Positions 18,501 through 26,892 of a stretch of DNA of 54,716 bases are shown piece after piece (position 1 is the first letter of the stretch; every line of letters begins with the position of its first letter). The stretch spans positions 1 to 54,716 of the forward strand of contig JAIYCH010000150.1 of assembly GCA_027488135.1 (NCBI GenBank), in the 5' to 3' direction. The position numbers and the translations under genes were made by a program. The notes beneath the pieces are model-generated. The model was not told where the DNA came from. It did no database searches and worked only from the letters and a program-made list of their open reading frames with translations. Source of the DNA: Saprospiraceae bacterium (GTDB lineage Bacteria > Bacteroidota > Bacteroidia > Chitinophagales > Saprospiraceae).

Positions 18501-18935
18501 TAATTTGATTTCTGAAGCTTTTTGGTCAATTCCCGCTAAAATTAAATCAGGTGCCTCCACGTTATTCGCCAATTGCTTCAGCTGTAATATATTGAGTAAC
18601 TTATCTCCCACATTATTAAAGTGGCTTCCAATGATATTTGCTGCCTGCTCATGTGAAATTAATTGTCCTAAACGAAAATATTTCGCCGACGGAACAAATA
18701 CCCAATTAAATAGGGATATGCCGGAAATGCCCAAAAAGGAAAATAAAAGAGCTTTCCTGCCAAAAGTTGGGAAGTAAAAATAATATTCAAGCGTATTGAT
18801 AGTTAAAAAAAGAACTAATATCAATGCTAAGCTATATAACGTTCCTTTTAACAGCTGATTTAAATAGAATTTTCGAATAAACTGATCTAATTTGTTAATC
18901 AGTATTTCATATTGGTCCTGGGTAGATGTATTCAT
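15579..18935 (-). CDS. DUF4175-type giant coiled-coil membrane protein
   Basis: This 1118-residue protein has three N-terminal membrane segments (about 31-53, 61-80 and 163-183). A beta-rich, probably periplasmic region with Ig-like strands follows at about 200-490. A very long Gln/Glu/Lys/Met-rich coiled coil runs from about 500 to 1080. This layout fits the DUF4175 family, whose biochemical role is not established. It starts 5 bp after the M1 aminopeptidase gene, which itself follows an alpha/beta hydrolase, so the three form one operon ending at the terminator at 15518-15566. The strongly biased composition creates long antisense open frames that are not genes. Confidence 0.85.
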   Translation of the reverse strand: MNTSTQDQYEILINKLDQFIRKFYLNQLLKGTLYSLALILVLFLTINTLEYYFYFPTFGRKALLFSFLGISGISLFNWVFVPSAKYFRLGQLISHEQAANIIGSHFNNVGDKLLNILQLKQLANNVEAPDLILAGIDQKASEIKLVPFKAAINLNQNSRYLRYALPPLLLLLILLFAAPSLLIDSTERLIYNGKEFIKPSPFQFSVTNEKLEVLQNSDFVLNIRVEGNQLPDEAFIEIGGYPYRLKKESPDQFSYRFNNVAETTRFKISGAEVKSPTFTLNVLSKPTIQGFEITLDYPSYTGRKDETIQNIGDLVVPQGTLVNWVFDANHTDDISFYFEAEKRRTEAKRFSDYLFTYKKKALKDDIYQVFFSNKALPKGDSVRYNLNIIPDKYPEINAQKFEDSTNNKLLFLAGDATDDYGIEKIHFNYSLFRGDKLITEKTQIIKQNAGSPVAFRHSFDLSTLNIEPGDNVQYYFEVFDNDGVNGSKSAKSTSWTYEMPTVEEFKKMEDLNEDLIQKNMMDAAKESKKLQEQLQKMREKLLQQKEMDWQTRKELQRILDQQKELEKLVEEAKKAMEENKKNQEEFSERSEEMKEKQEKLEDLMEEVVNDEMKSLMEKIQELMQELNKDEALKMMEEMEMNDNKVNKQMDRMLELFKQLEIEKEVTETAKELEKLSDKQEELTKETEANQKDSQKESPEKQEESQEKLIEKQKELQEEFKKVEEKLKEIAKKNDALEKPQKMDDKKEDAKDIQRDMKDSQQNLEQKKNDKASKNQKDAAKKMKDMASQMQNQMQAGQMKQMQMDMKTLRQLLENLVSLSFSQEDLIAEFNKTDPSTPKFVQLTQKQNKLKDDFKIAEDTLQALAKRMIQLESFVTDKVMEINRSYKESIVQLEERKKTTAADFQQRGMKSLNDLALMLSESLEQLQQQMASKMKGQQMCADPNSPGQGEPKDQMSEGQEKLNEQMKGKQKEGKSPSAKDFAEMAAKQAALRKAMEAKQRKLQQQGKGGNKEMQEMVDEMNKTEIDLVNKRMNGEVMKRQQQILTRMLEFEKAERQQDQDEKRKAEIAKTTPAPMPPALEEYIRQRKAEIQNYQTVSPSLKPYYKNLVETYLKSYKSNN

Positions 18936-18940
18936 TTTAT

Positions 18941-21574
18941 TTATTCTTTTTCAACTAATTGAAGTTGTGGGTAAACGTTTTTAAGTTCCGGAAGTTGCTC
19001 CTTATTCATAACTTCTTCCATCCAATTTGATATTTCAGTTACTTTTTTTTCTAAAGCTCCTTTCTCCAGGGTATTGGTTGATTTATTTGCTTCATCTCTG
19101 TACAAATTTCTAAGATTATTTAAAGTGGCCATGCCTCCTAAACGCTTCCATGGTAACGAGTCGAATTCAAAGATTATTTTATGCAAATCATTAATCACTT
19201 CAGCGGTATTCTCGGGGCCGGTATATAATCCATAAAGCAAAAATGCTTCATAGAAAGCAAGAATTTCATAATCGTTTATTTTGTTCAAGCCTTCTCTAAA
19301 AAAAGATAATTTCCCGGGTACTTTTAGGTTAGCATAAATCATTCCAATGGTATTTAATATCGCTGGGTGACTTTCAGCCTCTAATTTTTCAGCGTATGCG
19401 AATGTTTGGGCATTATTTTTCTTAAATAAAACTTGTAACGATGCGGCGATAATGAGATAAGAGGAGTCTGTATCAATGCCTTTTTTAGCAATTTCATCTA
19501 TTGATTCGTCATCCCAATTCATTAAAACCTCGATAGCTGCTGCGCGAACTTCGCTATGGGCATCTTTTGTTGCCATATTAACAATGACTGGAACAAGGTC
19601 TTCTTTTCTTTCTTCAGGTAAAAGGGCGAGTATTTTTTTTCTAATAGCCCAGAATGAATCATTCAACGCGGCAAGATAAATTTCATCCGGCGGCAATGTC
19701 GATTCTTCAGAAAACCTATTTATTACCTCCATTCTATCTATTACAGAAGGAGAAAATTTAAATTGATTAAATAAATCCTGGCTTGTTTTAGGGCCTTTTA
19801 TCTCAGCCAGTAAAATTCGGTGAGGATCTAATGTGACCCATTCCGGGGTATCGGGTAAAGGAAATACAAATTTTTGTTTTCGTTCGTTGATTGTTATCTT
19901 TTCAAAGTGTAAGGAATCTCCCATTTGAATACCAATAGACGTTGGTAAAATAAAAATGGGTAGCATCCTGTCAGCATTTTGAACCTGCTCTACCGTTACG
20001 GAAAGTTGCTTTAGAGAGGCATCATATTGATATTCAAAATTTAATTCGGGATGTCCTTTCTCGAAAAACCATTGATTAAAAAACCAGTTTAAATCTTTCC
20101 CAGTCACCTCTTCAAAGGCCAGACGTAAATGGTGAGCTTCTACAGACTGAAAGGAATTTTTATTTAAATACCGGTTCAAGCCTAAGAAGAAGGCTTCGTC
20201 TCCAAGATAATTTCTCAAAACATGTAAAACACTTCCACCTTTATTATAACTGTGGGAATCAAACATTTCCTCATTATCCTTATAATTAAAATGAATTAAT
20301 GGATGAAGATTATAAATACCTTCAGAAATATAGGCTTGCCGCTCATTCATAATATGGTAATCTGCCTCTTCTCTGCCATATTTGTGTTCAAACCATAGAT
20401 ATTCGCTATAATTAGCAAAACCCTCATTTAAAGTGAGGTTCGACCAGCTTTCACAGGTAACCAGGTCACCAAACCAATGGTGAAAGAGCTCATGAGCTAC
20501 GATTCTTTCATTTTCCTTGTCGTCAATTAATTCACGGCTTGTCCTCTGAACAAATTCACCAAAAACAGAGGCAGTGGTATTTTCCATAGCCCCGGAAACA
20601 TAATCCCTCACAACGATTTGTGCGTATTTTGACCAGGGATAGGGGTAATCTAACAGGTCAGAAAAGAAACCCATCATTTCTTTGGTATGAGGGAAAATAT
20701 TTTTAGCATGCGCTTTAAAAGCTGGTTCAACGTAGTAAGATAATTCTATCTCGTTCCATTGTTCACTTACAACAGCGTATTCTCCAATGGCTATCATCGT
20801 TAAATAAGGTGCATGAGGTTGATCCATAACCCATTTGTCTGTTCTAAGCCCATTATCAAGGGAAATAGATGATATTAATTTCCCGTTGGAAAGGGTTACG
20901 TAATTAGAATCGACCGTTAAGTTGATTTCTTGCGTGGCTCGCTCATTCGGATGATCGATGGTTGGGTACCATCTGGAATTCCAATTAGTTTCTCCTTGTG
21001 TCCATATTTGTTTTGGTTTGCTAACGTCAGTTCCCTTTGGATTGATGAAAAACAAGCCTTTGTTTGAGGTAATAGCCGCACTTCCTCCCGTTGAAGAAGG
21101 ATTTGCCTCATAAGTAATCAAGACCTTAAAATCTTCATTTCTCGTAAATGACCGACCTAGATAAAGGTATAGGTGACTCCCGGTATTTTCAAAAGGAATA
21201 GGGTAGTATTGGTTTTTATTTTGTAGCTGTATTTCTTTTATTTGCAATTGTTTAGCATCTAAGCTGACCATTTGAATGGTGTCAAAATAAGGCTTTAGAT
21301 GAAGCGTTGCGGTACCTATAACTTTTTCATTTTCCCAGTCAAAAGAGAGATGAAGTAAGGTATGTAATAAATCAACTTTCCTTTCATTGGAAGCCTGGTA
21401 AACAGGAAGTACATAATCTTCCGCTACTTTAAGGGTAGAAGGTTTGGCAGCATTTACAGTGAGCGTATCCAAATCTCTGAGTTCAACAGGTTCAAAAGTA
21501 ATTGGATTACTTTTTTTGCTTGATAAACAAGAGATTAATAGGAAGGTGAGCGTAAAAAATGAAAGAAAACGCAT
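18941..21574 (-). CDS. M1 family metallo-aminopeptidase lipoprotein
   Basis: This 877-residue protein has a lipobox (LLISC, Cys16), so it is anchored in the envelope. It carries the M1 exopeptidase motif GAMEN and the zinc site HELFHHW (His361, Glu362, His365) with the third ligand Glu384 in NEGF, exactly 18 residues further on. The N-terminal beta domain (about 60-270) precedes the thermolysin-like catalytic domain (about 280-520), and a HEAT-like helical C-terminus completes the usual M1 layout. It removes N-terminal residues from peptides, here probably in the periplasm or at the surface. It sits 15 bp downstream of the alpha/beta hydrolase gene. Confidence 0.95.
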   Translation of the reverse strand: MRFLSFFTLTFLLISCLSSKKSNPITFEPVELRDLDTLTVNAAKPSTLKVAEDYVLPVYQASNERKVDLLHTLLHLSFDWENEKVIGTATLHLKPYFDTIQMVSLDAKQLQIKEIQLQNKNQYYPIPFENTGSHLYLYLGRSFTRNEDFKVLITYEANPSSTGGSAAITSNKGLFFINPKGTDVSKPKQIWTQGETNWNSRWYPTIDHPNERATQEINLTVDSNYVTLSNGKLISSISLDNGLRTDKWVMDQPHAPYLTMIAIGEYAVVSEQWNEIELSYYVEPAFKAHAKNIFPHTKEMMGFFSDLLDYPYPWSKYAQIVVRDYVSGAMENTTASVFGEFVQRTSRELIDDKENERIVAHELFHHWFGDLVTCESWSNLTLNEGFANYSEYLWFEHKYGREEADYHIMNERQAYISEGIYNLHPLIHFNYKDNEEMFDSHSYNKGGSVLHVLRNYLGDEAFFLGLNRYLNKNSFQSVEAHHLRLAFEEVTGKDLNWFFNQWFFEKGHPELNFEYQYDASLKQLSVTVEQVQNADRMLPIFILPTSIGIQMGDSLHFEKITINERKQKFVFPLPDTPEWVTLDPHRILLAEIKGPKTSQDLFNQFKFSPSVIDRMEVINRFSEESTLPPDEIYLAALNDSFWAIRKKILALLPEERKEDLVPVIVNMATKDAHSEVRAAAIEVLMNWDDESIDEIAKKGIDTDSSYLIIAASLQVLFKKNNAQTFAYAEKLEAESHPAILNTIGMIYANLKVPGKLSFFREGLNKINDYEILAFYEAFLLYGLYTGPENTAEVINDLHKIIFEFDSLPWKRLGGMATLNNLRNLYRDEANKSTNTLEKGALEKKVTEISNWMEEVMNKEQLPELKNVYPQLQLVEKE

Positions 21575-21589
21575 GGTGATGACTGGTTT

Positions 21590-22363
21590 TTACCCACGGG
21601 ATAGAGCCAGTTTATTCAGGAAATCCGTCAGGTATTTATTAAATTCTTCAGGCCTTTCCAACATAGGGGCATGGCCACATTTATCAATAAAGAACAAAGT
21701 TGCATTGGGTAACAACTCCTTAAATTTTTCTCCAACAAAGGGAGGAGTTATGGCATCTTGGTTTCCCCAAATGAGCAAAGCTGGAGTATTTATCTGTCCG
21801 AGTTTATCGGCCAGATTATGTCTTAACGCAGATTTTGCCATAGAAATGGCACGAATAAGTTTTCCACGATCATTTACCGCCGCAAAAACTTCGTCAATCA
21901 TAGCATCGGAAGCGGAAGCAGGGTCGTAAAAAGTGGATTGAATTTTTTTTCTTATGTATTCTTTGTCCTCACGACGGGGAAAAGTAGTTCCCATCGCTTT
22001 TTCATATAAACCCGAACTACCTGTTAAAATAATGGATAGTACGTGACTCGGTTCTTTCAGGGCATACAAAATAGCAATATGACCACCCAGGGAATTTCCT
22101 AAAATATGAAACTTTTGCAACTTTTTGAAAGCAACAAATCCAACCATAAAATCGACTAAACCATCCACAGATACATGTCGGAGAGGCAACTCGAAAACAG
22201 GCATTATAGGGGCAATCACGTTGTGAGTATTACCAAAATCCTCAAGAAGGTATTGAAAATTATCTAGGGTTCCAAATAAACCGTGTAATAATATTATGGT
22301 TTCTCCTTGACCTTTCGTCTCAACAAATTGATATTTTCCCTCAGTAGTAATTGGATATTCCAT
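21590..22363 (-). CDS. Alpha/beta-fold hydrolase
   Basis: This 257-residue protein has the oxyanion-hole segment LLHGLFG (26-32), the nucleophile elbow GNSLGG (Ser91), the acid in GNQDAITPP (Asp203) and the catalytic His231 in GHAPMLERP. This is a complete catalytic triad in the canonical order. There is no signal peptide, so it is cytoplasmic. The substrate cannot be told; relatives include lipid esterases and C-C bond hydrolases. It is the first gene of the operon with the M1 peptidase and DUF4175 protein. Confidence 0.92.
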   Translation of the reverse strand: MEYPITTEGKYQFVETKGQGETIILLHGLFGTLDNFQYLLEDFGNTHNVIAPIMPVFELPLRHVSVDGLVDFMVGFVAFKKLQKFHILGNSLGGHIAILYALKEPSHVLSIILTGSSGLYEKAMGTTFPRREDKEYIRKKIQSTFYDPASASDAMIDEVFAAVNDRGKLIRAISMAKSALRHNLADKLGQINTPALLIWGNQDAITPPFVGEKFKELLPNATLFFIDKCGHAPMLERPEEFNKYLTDFLNKLALSRG

Positions 22364-22499
22364 CTAACACGTAAAAGTTGTGGTTAAAAATTTATGGCCA
22401 AAAAACCATTATTAAAATCAAATATAAGTGTTTTAATCTATTTTTGATAAGACACTAGTGATTAAGCCAAATTTAGTTTATTTAAAATTGCCTTAATTC

Positions 22500-22532
22500 T
22501 TTGTTTAATTGTGTAATTATTCTTTCTTTTGC
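22500..22532 (+). promoter_or_regulatory. Predicted promoter of the OmpA-family gene
   Basis: TTTG (22500-22503), a 20-bp spacer, then TTCTTTTG (22524-22531) is one mismatch from the Bacteroidota TTTG / TAnnTTTG pattern. The inferred start is near 22538, leaving a leader of about 80 nt before the ATG at 22619. Confidence 0.5.
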
Positions 22533-22618
22533 ATTGTAACAAAAAATTCTAAGTAATTAACACAAAAAATTTCTGGGAGTTTTGTCTGGCATTTATGAAA
22601 TTTTAAAATAGTAATCAC

Positions 22619-23389
22619 ATGCGTTTTTTTAACTACCTGCTTATCGTTGCTTTTGCTTTGGGATCTTTTCAGTCTTGTGTTTCTAAAAAGAAATATGATG
22701 ATTTAGTAACCGGCAAAACAGCATCAGACGCAGCTTTGGCGGACACTCAAAATAAGCTCAAAAAGCTTGAAGAAGATAAGAATGCCCTAGCTGCTCAATT
22801 CGAATCTGAAAAGACTCGTATGAATGGTGAAATCGGTTCTATTAAAACAGAATTGAATAACACTAAAAGCCAGATTGCAAAAGTTCAGGAAAAACTGAAT
22901 ATGACATCTGCAGAATTGGACAAGGTGAAGGCCGAAATTAATGGTGTATTCGCCTCTTATGAAGGAAGCGGTTTAAAGTTGGAAGAAAGAGATGGTCGCC
23001 TTTATGTTATGACTAGCCCAGTAAACTACAAAAGTGGTTCTTACAGGCTAAATCGTGCAGAACGCGATGCAATCAAAGGTTTGGCTGAATCTGTAAAGAA
23101 GAACCCAAATTTAAAACTTTTGATTGAGGGTCACACGGACAATGCAAAGGTTAACTCTGGTTCTGCACTCCAGGACAATTGGCAGCTTTCGACTTTTCGT
23201 TCACTGGCTATCGTACGTGAATTAGTTAAAAATGGCGTAAACCCTAATCAGGTGGCAGCCGTAGGTCGTGGCGATTCAATGCCAAAATCAGCTAATAGCG
23301 ACAAAGCTGGTAAAGCAGCTAACCGTCGTTCCGAGGTGGCTGTTGATGTTCCTTTAAAAGGAATTTTTGATGCCGCTAAAAAGAACTAA
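22619..23389 (+). CDS. OmpA family peptidoglycan-associated lipoprotein
   Basis: This 256-residue protein has a lipobox (SFQSC, Cys20), a coiled coil at about residues 25-110 (KLKKLEEDKNALAAQFESEK), and a C-terminal OmpA/MotB domain at about 130-250. The domain has the peptidoglycan-binding signature IEGHTDN, then NWQLSTFRSLAIVRELV and GRGDSMPKSANSD with NRRSEV. It should tether the outer membrane to the cell wall. It is a single-gene unit with its own promoter and a strong terminator. Confidence 0.95.
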   Translation: MRFFNYLLIVAFALGSFQSCVSKKKYDDLVTGKTASDAALADTQNKLKKLEEDKNALAAQFESEKTRMNGEIGSIKTELNNTKSQIAKVQEKLNMTSAELDKVKAEINGVFASYEGSGLKLEERDGRLYVMTSPVNYKSGSYRLNRAERDAIKGLAESVKKNPNLKLLIEGHTDNAKVNSGSALQDNWQLSTFRSLAIVRELVKNGVNPNQVAAVGRGDSMPKSANSDKAGKAANRRSEVAVDVPLKGIFDAAKKN

Positions 23390-23411
23390 TCCTCTATTTG
23401 GGATTAAAATT

Positions 23412-23444
23412 AAAAAGCCGATGGATCTTTCTATCGGCTTTTTT
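23412..23444 (+). terminator. Bidirectional terminator between ompA-like gene and apaG
   Basis: AAAAAGCCGAT (23412-23422) pairs perfectly with ATCGGCTTTTT (23433-23443) across a 10-base loop, with T-runs on both strands. It lies 22 bp after the OmpA-family stop and reaches the stop codon of the convergent apaG. Confidence 0.88.
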
Positions 23445-23832
23445 AATTTAATAAATCGGGCGCTATCAGTAAAAATAAAGGTATCTTAACATTAAAATGC
23501 TCCTCTGTTAGCGTATTTACCATATAATACACCCCCTCCATTTTGCCAAAATTGTTTTGCATAGATGACCAACTGATATATTGGAAAGTACCAGAGGGTT
23601 TTATAATGGGTTGTTGACCCAATACACCCTCTCCTTTTACTTTTTTTACCAGGCCATTTCCTTCCATTATTTTCCAGGACCGCTTAAGTAGTTTTATCGG
23701 AAAATCACTCTTGTTTTCAATGGTAATCCTGTAAGCATGAACATATTTACCCTCCACAGGTGCTGAATATTTTTCTTGGTAGAAGGTGTCAACACTAATG
23801 ATAACTAAAGGTTGGTTGCATCGTGTTTCCAT
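23443..23832 (-). CDS. apaG: ApaG-family protein
   Basis: This 129-residue protein matches ApaG: an Ig-like single domain with YRITIENKSDFPIKLLKRSWKI compressed as YRITIENKS...LLKRSW, then GVLGQQPIIKPSGTFQYIS and a final MEGVYYMV block. The core GVLGQQP-GTFQY pattern is diagnostic. ApaG is linked to Co/Mg tolerance, and its molecular function remains unsettled. Its start lies inside the end of gmk, overlapping by 28 bp. It is the last gene of the yicC-gmk-apaG operon. Confidence 0.93.
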   Translation of the reverse strand: METRCNQPLVIISVDTFYQEKYSAPVEGKYVHAYRITIENKSDFPIKLLKRSWKIMEGNGLVKKVKGEGVLGQQPIIKPSGTFQYISWSSMQNNFGKMEGVYYMVNTLTEEHFNVKIPLFLLIAPDLLN

Positions 23833-24434
23833 GTATGTTTTAACTGAGTCATAAAATCATTAATTATATCAACTATTAGTTTCTGAGCATCTTCTAATGC
23901 GTCGTTTACTATGACAATATCAAAAGAATGAGCATAACTTATCTCTTGTTCTGCCTTTGAAATTCTCTTTTGAAGACTTTCTTCCGTTTCCGTTAATCTC
24001 TTTTTAAGTCTTTCTCTTAAAATATCTAATGACGGTGTCTTTATGAAAATAGACAGAGCGTCGGCGTTAAATTTATTTTTTAAAGCAAGTGCGCCTAACA
24101 CATCTACGTCAAATAGTACAATATTTCCCCTCTCCCATATTTTTGTTAACTCGGAATATAAAGTGCCATAAAATTGATTGGGATAAACTTCTTCCCATTC
24201 GGCAAATAATCCTTGTTCTCTTAAGAGGAGAAATTTTTCCGTAGTGATAAAATGGTAATCTTTCCCGTCCTCTTCCATCGGTCTTTTAGCCCTCGTAGTA
24301 GCAGAAACAGAAAAATTTAATGTGGGGAATTGAGATAAAAGATGTTTTACCAAGGTAGTTTTTCCAGAACCTGAAGGTGCCGTAATGATAATTACTGGTC
24401 CAATAATTTTTTTTTGAATGAGCTCAGAGGACAT
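23805..24434 (-). CDS. gmk: Guanylate kinase
   Basis: This 209-residue protein has the P-loop APSGSGKTT (19-27), the GMP-binding block SVSATTRAKRPMEEDGKDYHF and FYGTLYS, and the lid with RLKKRLTETEESLQKR. It phosphorylates GMP to GDP in the cytoplasm and is essential for nucleotide supply. Its start overlaps the yicC stop by 11 bp and its end overlaps apaG by 28 bp, indicating translational coupling. Confidence 0.97.
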   Translation of the reverse strand: MSSELIQKKIIGPVIIITAPSGSGKTTLVKHLLSQFPTLNFSVSATTRAKRPMEEDGKDYHFITTEKFLLLREQGLFAEWEEVYPNQFYGTLYSELTKIWERGNIVLFDVDVLGALALKNKFNADALSIFIKTPSLDILRERLKKRLTETEESLQKRISKAEQEISYAHSFDIVIVNDALEDAQKLIVDIINDFMTQLKHTWKHDATNL

Positions 24435-25299
24435 TAGCTACTTGTTCTTTGATTTTTTCTAGTTCATCTTTCATGGAAATTACTAGCTTTTGTATAGCCG
24501 CATGATTAGCTTTTGCACCTAATGTGTTTATTTCACGACCTATTTCCTGAGTTATAAATCCTAGTTTGCGCCCTTTTGATCTTTCCGGCTTCTCCAGTTC
24601 TTCCATAAAATAAGCACAATTTTGCGATAACCTGTGTTTCTCCTCTGTTATATCCATTTTTTCTAAAAAATAGATAATCTCTTGTTCAAATCTATTCTCA
24701 TCTATTTTTTCTTTCCCCTCGTATTGCGCAAGATTTTCTCTTAATCTATCCTTCACTCTTTGTATTCGTTCCGGTTCATACCCCGGAACTTTTGAGAGTG
24801 AATCTTCAATGTGTTGAATCCTATATCTCATATCTGTCTCAATGGACTGCCCTTCCTTTTCCCTATAGTCATTGAGTTCCTTAATACAGTCTGTGATAGT
24901 AAGCAACACTTTTTCCCATTCTTCTTCTGAAAATTCCTCCTCGCCAGTGGCTACCACATTGGGTAACCTCAAAATAGATTGAAAAAAATCTACCTCGCCT
25001 AAATCTAAACTATTTTTTAGTTGGTTTAATTCACGGTAGTATTTTTCGAAAAGAACTTTGTTTATAAGGTTTTCAGGCTCGTCTGTTTCACAATGAATGT
25101 CTAAAATCAAATCAATTTTTCCTCTTTCGAATTTTTCGGACAATGTTTTTCGTATGTCCGCTTCTTTATTCCTGTAATTTTGTGGTGTTTTCGTGCGTAA
25201 ATCGAAAATCTTACTATTGAGAGACCTAATCTCTACAATAATCGTTTTATTCTTCCACGATGATTTAACTCTACCAAAACCAGTCATTGATAATAACAT
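24424..25299 (-). CDS. yicC: YicC family endoribonuclease-like protein
   Basis: The protein starts MLLSMTGFGR, the family's standard N-terminus, so I chose the ATG at 25299 over a TTG two codons upstream, giving 291 residues. It has VEIRSLNSKIFDLR near the start and the C-terminal DUF1732 block GFITQEIGREINTLGAKANHA. YicC proteins are conserved neighbours of gmk and have been linked to RNA turnover in stationary phase. The gene leads the yicC-gmk-apaG operon. A sequence ATATTTGC lies just before the start, resembling an imperfect -7 box. Confidence 0.94.
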   Translation of the reverse strand: MLLSMTGFGRVKSSWKNKTIIVEIRSLNSKIFDLRTKTPQNYRNKEADIRKTLSEKFERGKIDLILDIHCETDEPENLINKVLFEKYYRELNQLKNSLDLGEVDFFQSILRLPNVVATGEEEFSEEEWEKVLLTITDCIKELNDYREKEGQSIETDMRYRIQHIEDSLSKVPGYEPERIQRVKDRLRENLAQYEGKEKIDENRFEQEIIYFLEKMDITEEKHRLSQNCAYFMEELEKPERSKGRKLGFITQEIGREINTLGAKANHAAIQKLVISMKDELEKIKEQVANVL

Positions 25300-25524
25300 A
25301 AGCAAATATTTCCCTCTTATTTAAAGATTGAATGAGCAAGCTAAGTTAACAATTTTTAAAGGTAACTATCTATCTAATGACAAAATCAATAAATTTGTTT
25401 TTACACTTTAATTTAATTTAAAATATTATCACTTTTCCTTAAATAATTGGGAAATTAATACGACATTTGCCAATCTATTAAAAATAATTTTTTTTCACAA
25501 ACCTTTCAAAACCAACAGATATCA

Positions 25525-25839
25525 ATGAGAAAAGCAGATTTGGTAGTTTCCGTTTCTGAGAAGACAGGTGTTCCAAAAGTAGATGTTTTGGTCGCTATGG
25601 AGGCTTTCTTTAAAGAAGTTAAGATTTCACTGTCGGAAGGTGAAAATGTTTATATTCGAGGCTTTGGTAGTTTTATTATCAAAAAAAGAGCTAAGAAGAT
25701 TGGTAGGCACATCAAAAGAAATGTTGCTATTGAAATTCCGGAACATTTCATCCCTGCATTTAAACCAGCAAAGATTTTTGTTGAACAAGTAAAAAGTAAT
25801 GTAACTTCGTTACCTTCCGATGAAGGAGCAGAGGATTAG
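25525..25839 (+). CDS. HU family DNA-binding protein
   Basis: This 104-residue protein has the HU/IHF fold: helical N-terminus KADLVVSVSEKTGVPK, the beta-arm core GENVYIRGFGSFIIKKRAKKIG, and the C-terminal PAFKPAKIF. It compacts and bends DNA as a dimer. The tail after residue 93 is short and acidic (SDEGAED). The region between it and the divergent yicC (225 bp) holds the promoters for both. It is followed by the TPR lipoprotein, COX24-like protein and RNase G, a gene order common in Bacteroidota. Confidence 0.96.
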   Translation: MRKADLVVSVSEKTGVPKVDVLVAMEAFFKEVKISLSEGENVYIRGFGSFIIKKRAKKIGRHIKRNVAIEIPEHFIPAFKPAKIFVEQVKSNVTSLPSDEGAED

Positions 25840-25867
25840 TCTTTTTTCAACGTCTTTTTCTAGCCTT

Positions 25868-26656
25868 ATGTACAAAGTTCAATATCTTGTTTTGTTTTTA
25901 TCGGTTTTATTACTCCTGACAATGTATGTTGGTTGCGAAACAAAAGCTTCTGACGTTAAAGAAATGACCAAAACAAGAGCATTGGTAGTAGAAAATACTA
26001 CGCGCGAAGTGCTCGAAATATATGCTAAGAAGAAACTTAGTTCAACTGATCTGCTTCTTTTAGAAAATCTAAATAAAGATTTAGATAAAAATACTGACCT
26101 AAATAAAAAGGCAGAAATTGCCCGTAAACTGTCGGCAAAATGGTACGACTTAGGATTCCCTGCTATCGCTGGCGCTTATGCTGAAATGATGGCAGAATGG
26201 TTTCCAACGCCCGAGGCTTGGTCGATTGCTGGTACAACTTTTGGACAAGCAATTCCTCAAAAAGAGGATGCTAAAGTAAGAGAATTTGCCGCCGCTCACG
26301 CAGTAACTGCTTTTGAAAATGCCATATCTTTGGCTCCCGAAGATTGGACGAATAAATTGAATCTGGCGCTCGTACTAACAGAGGTACCTCCACAAGATAA
26401 TCCTATGAAAGGGGTTAAAATGTTGTTGGATCTTGATAAAAATTATCCTGATAATGCAAGAATTCTTTTTCATCTTGGCCGTTTAGCCATTCAGACAGGT
26501 CAGTTTGAAAAGGCAGTGGTAAGATTAGAAAAATCTCTTAAACTAGATAATAACCAGCCTCAAATTTATTGCTTACTCGAAAGGGCTTACCGCGAAACGT
26601 CTGTATCTGATTTGGCTGACCAAGCCGCAGAGAAATGTCGTAATTCAATAAAATAA
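25868..26656 (+). CDS. TPR-repeat lipoprotein
   Basis: I place the start at the ATG at 25868, because this gives a clean lipoprotein signal (lipobox MYVGC, Cys23) and a 28-bp gap after HU. An ATG at 25820 in the same frame would overlap HU by 20 bp and add 16 residues before the signal. The 262-residue protein carries TPR helices over roughly residues 150-260 (ARILFHLGRLAIQTGQFEKAVVRLEKSLKLD). It is presumably a periplasm-facing scaffold. The partner is unknown. Confidence 0.88.
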   Translation: MYKVQYLVLFLSVLLLLTMYVGCETKASDVKEMTKTRALVVENTTREVLEIYAKKKLSSTDLLLLENLNKDLDKNTDLNKKAEIARKLSAKWYDLGFPAIAGAYAEMMAEWFPTPEAWSIAGTTFGQAIPQKEDAKVREFAAAHAVTAFENAISLAPEDWTNKLNLALVLTEVPPQDNPMKGVKMLLDLDKNYPDNARILFHLGRLAIQTGQFEKAVVRLEKSLKLDNNQPQIYCLLERAYRETSVSDLADQAAEKCRNSIK

Positions 26657-26681
26657 TTTTTAATCTCTAAAAAGGAATATT

Positions 26682-26774
26682 ATGCCATGTGGAAAAAAGC
26701 GTAAAAGACATAAAATAGCTTCTCACAAAAGAAAGAAAAGATTACGTAAGAATCGTCACAAAAAGAAAAAATAG
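26682..26774 (+). CDS. AURKAIP1/COX24-domain micro-protein, probable ribosomal protein
   Basis: A 30-residue open frame, MPCGKKRKRHKI followed by ASHKRKKRLRKNRHKKKK, lies 25 bp after the TPR gene. About two thirds of its residues are Lys, Arg or His. It matches the tiny basic proteins annotated in Bacteroidota as AURKAIP1/COX24-domain, related to mitochondrial mS38 and mycobacterial bS22, which sit on the small ribosomal subunit. An AAGGA sequence lies 6 nt before the ATG, which stands out because Bacteroidota mRNAs usually lack Shine-Dalgarno motifs. Its position before RNase G supports a role in RNA metabolism. Confidence 0.85.
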   Translation: MPCGKKRKRHKIASHKRKKRLRKNRHKKKK

Positions 26775-26841
26775 ATAGTCTTTAGCCCTTCTCTAAAGGG
26801 TTCTTAGGGAATGTATATTTGTTTCCGCTACCATCAGTGGT

Positions 26842-26886
26842 TAATTAAGTGAATTATCTATGGCTTATAGATAATTTACTTAATTA
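26842..26886. repeat. 19-bp inverted repeat upstream of the RNase G gene
   Basis: The arms 26842-26860 and 26868-26886 pair over 19 bp with a single G-T wobble and a 7-base loop. The repeat ends 6 bp before a TATTTTTG promoter-like box. It could be a regulator binding site in DNA or a hairpin in read-through RNA from the HU operon. Confidence 0.75.
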
Positions 26887-26892
26887 TAACCC

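Noticed and set aside
21444-21929. Plus-strand frame of 161 codons
   Set aside because: It overlaps the ends of the alpha/beta hydrolase and M1 genes antisense; both are clear catalytic genes, and the frame has no recognisable domain.
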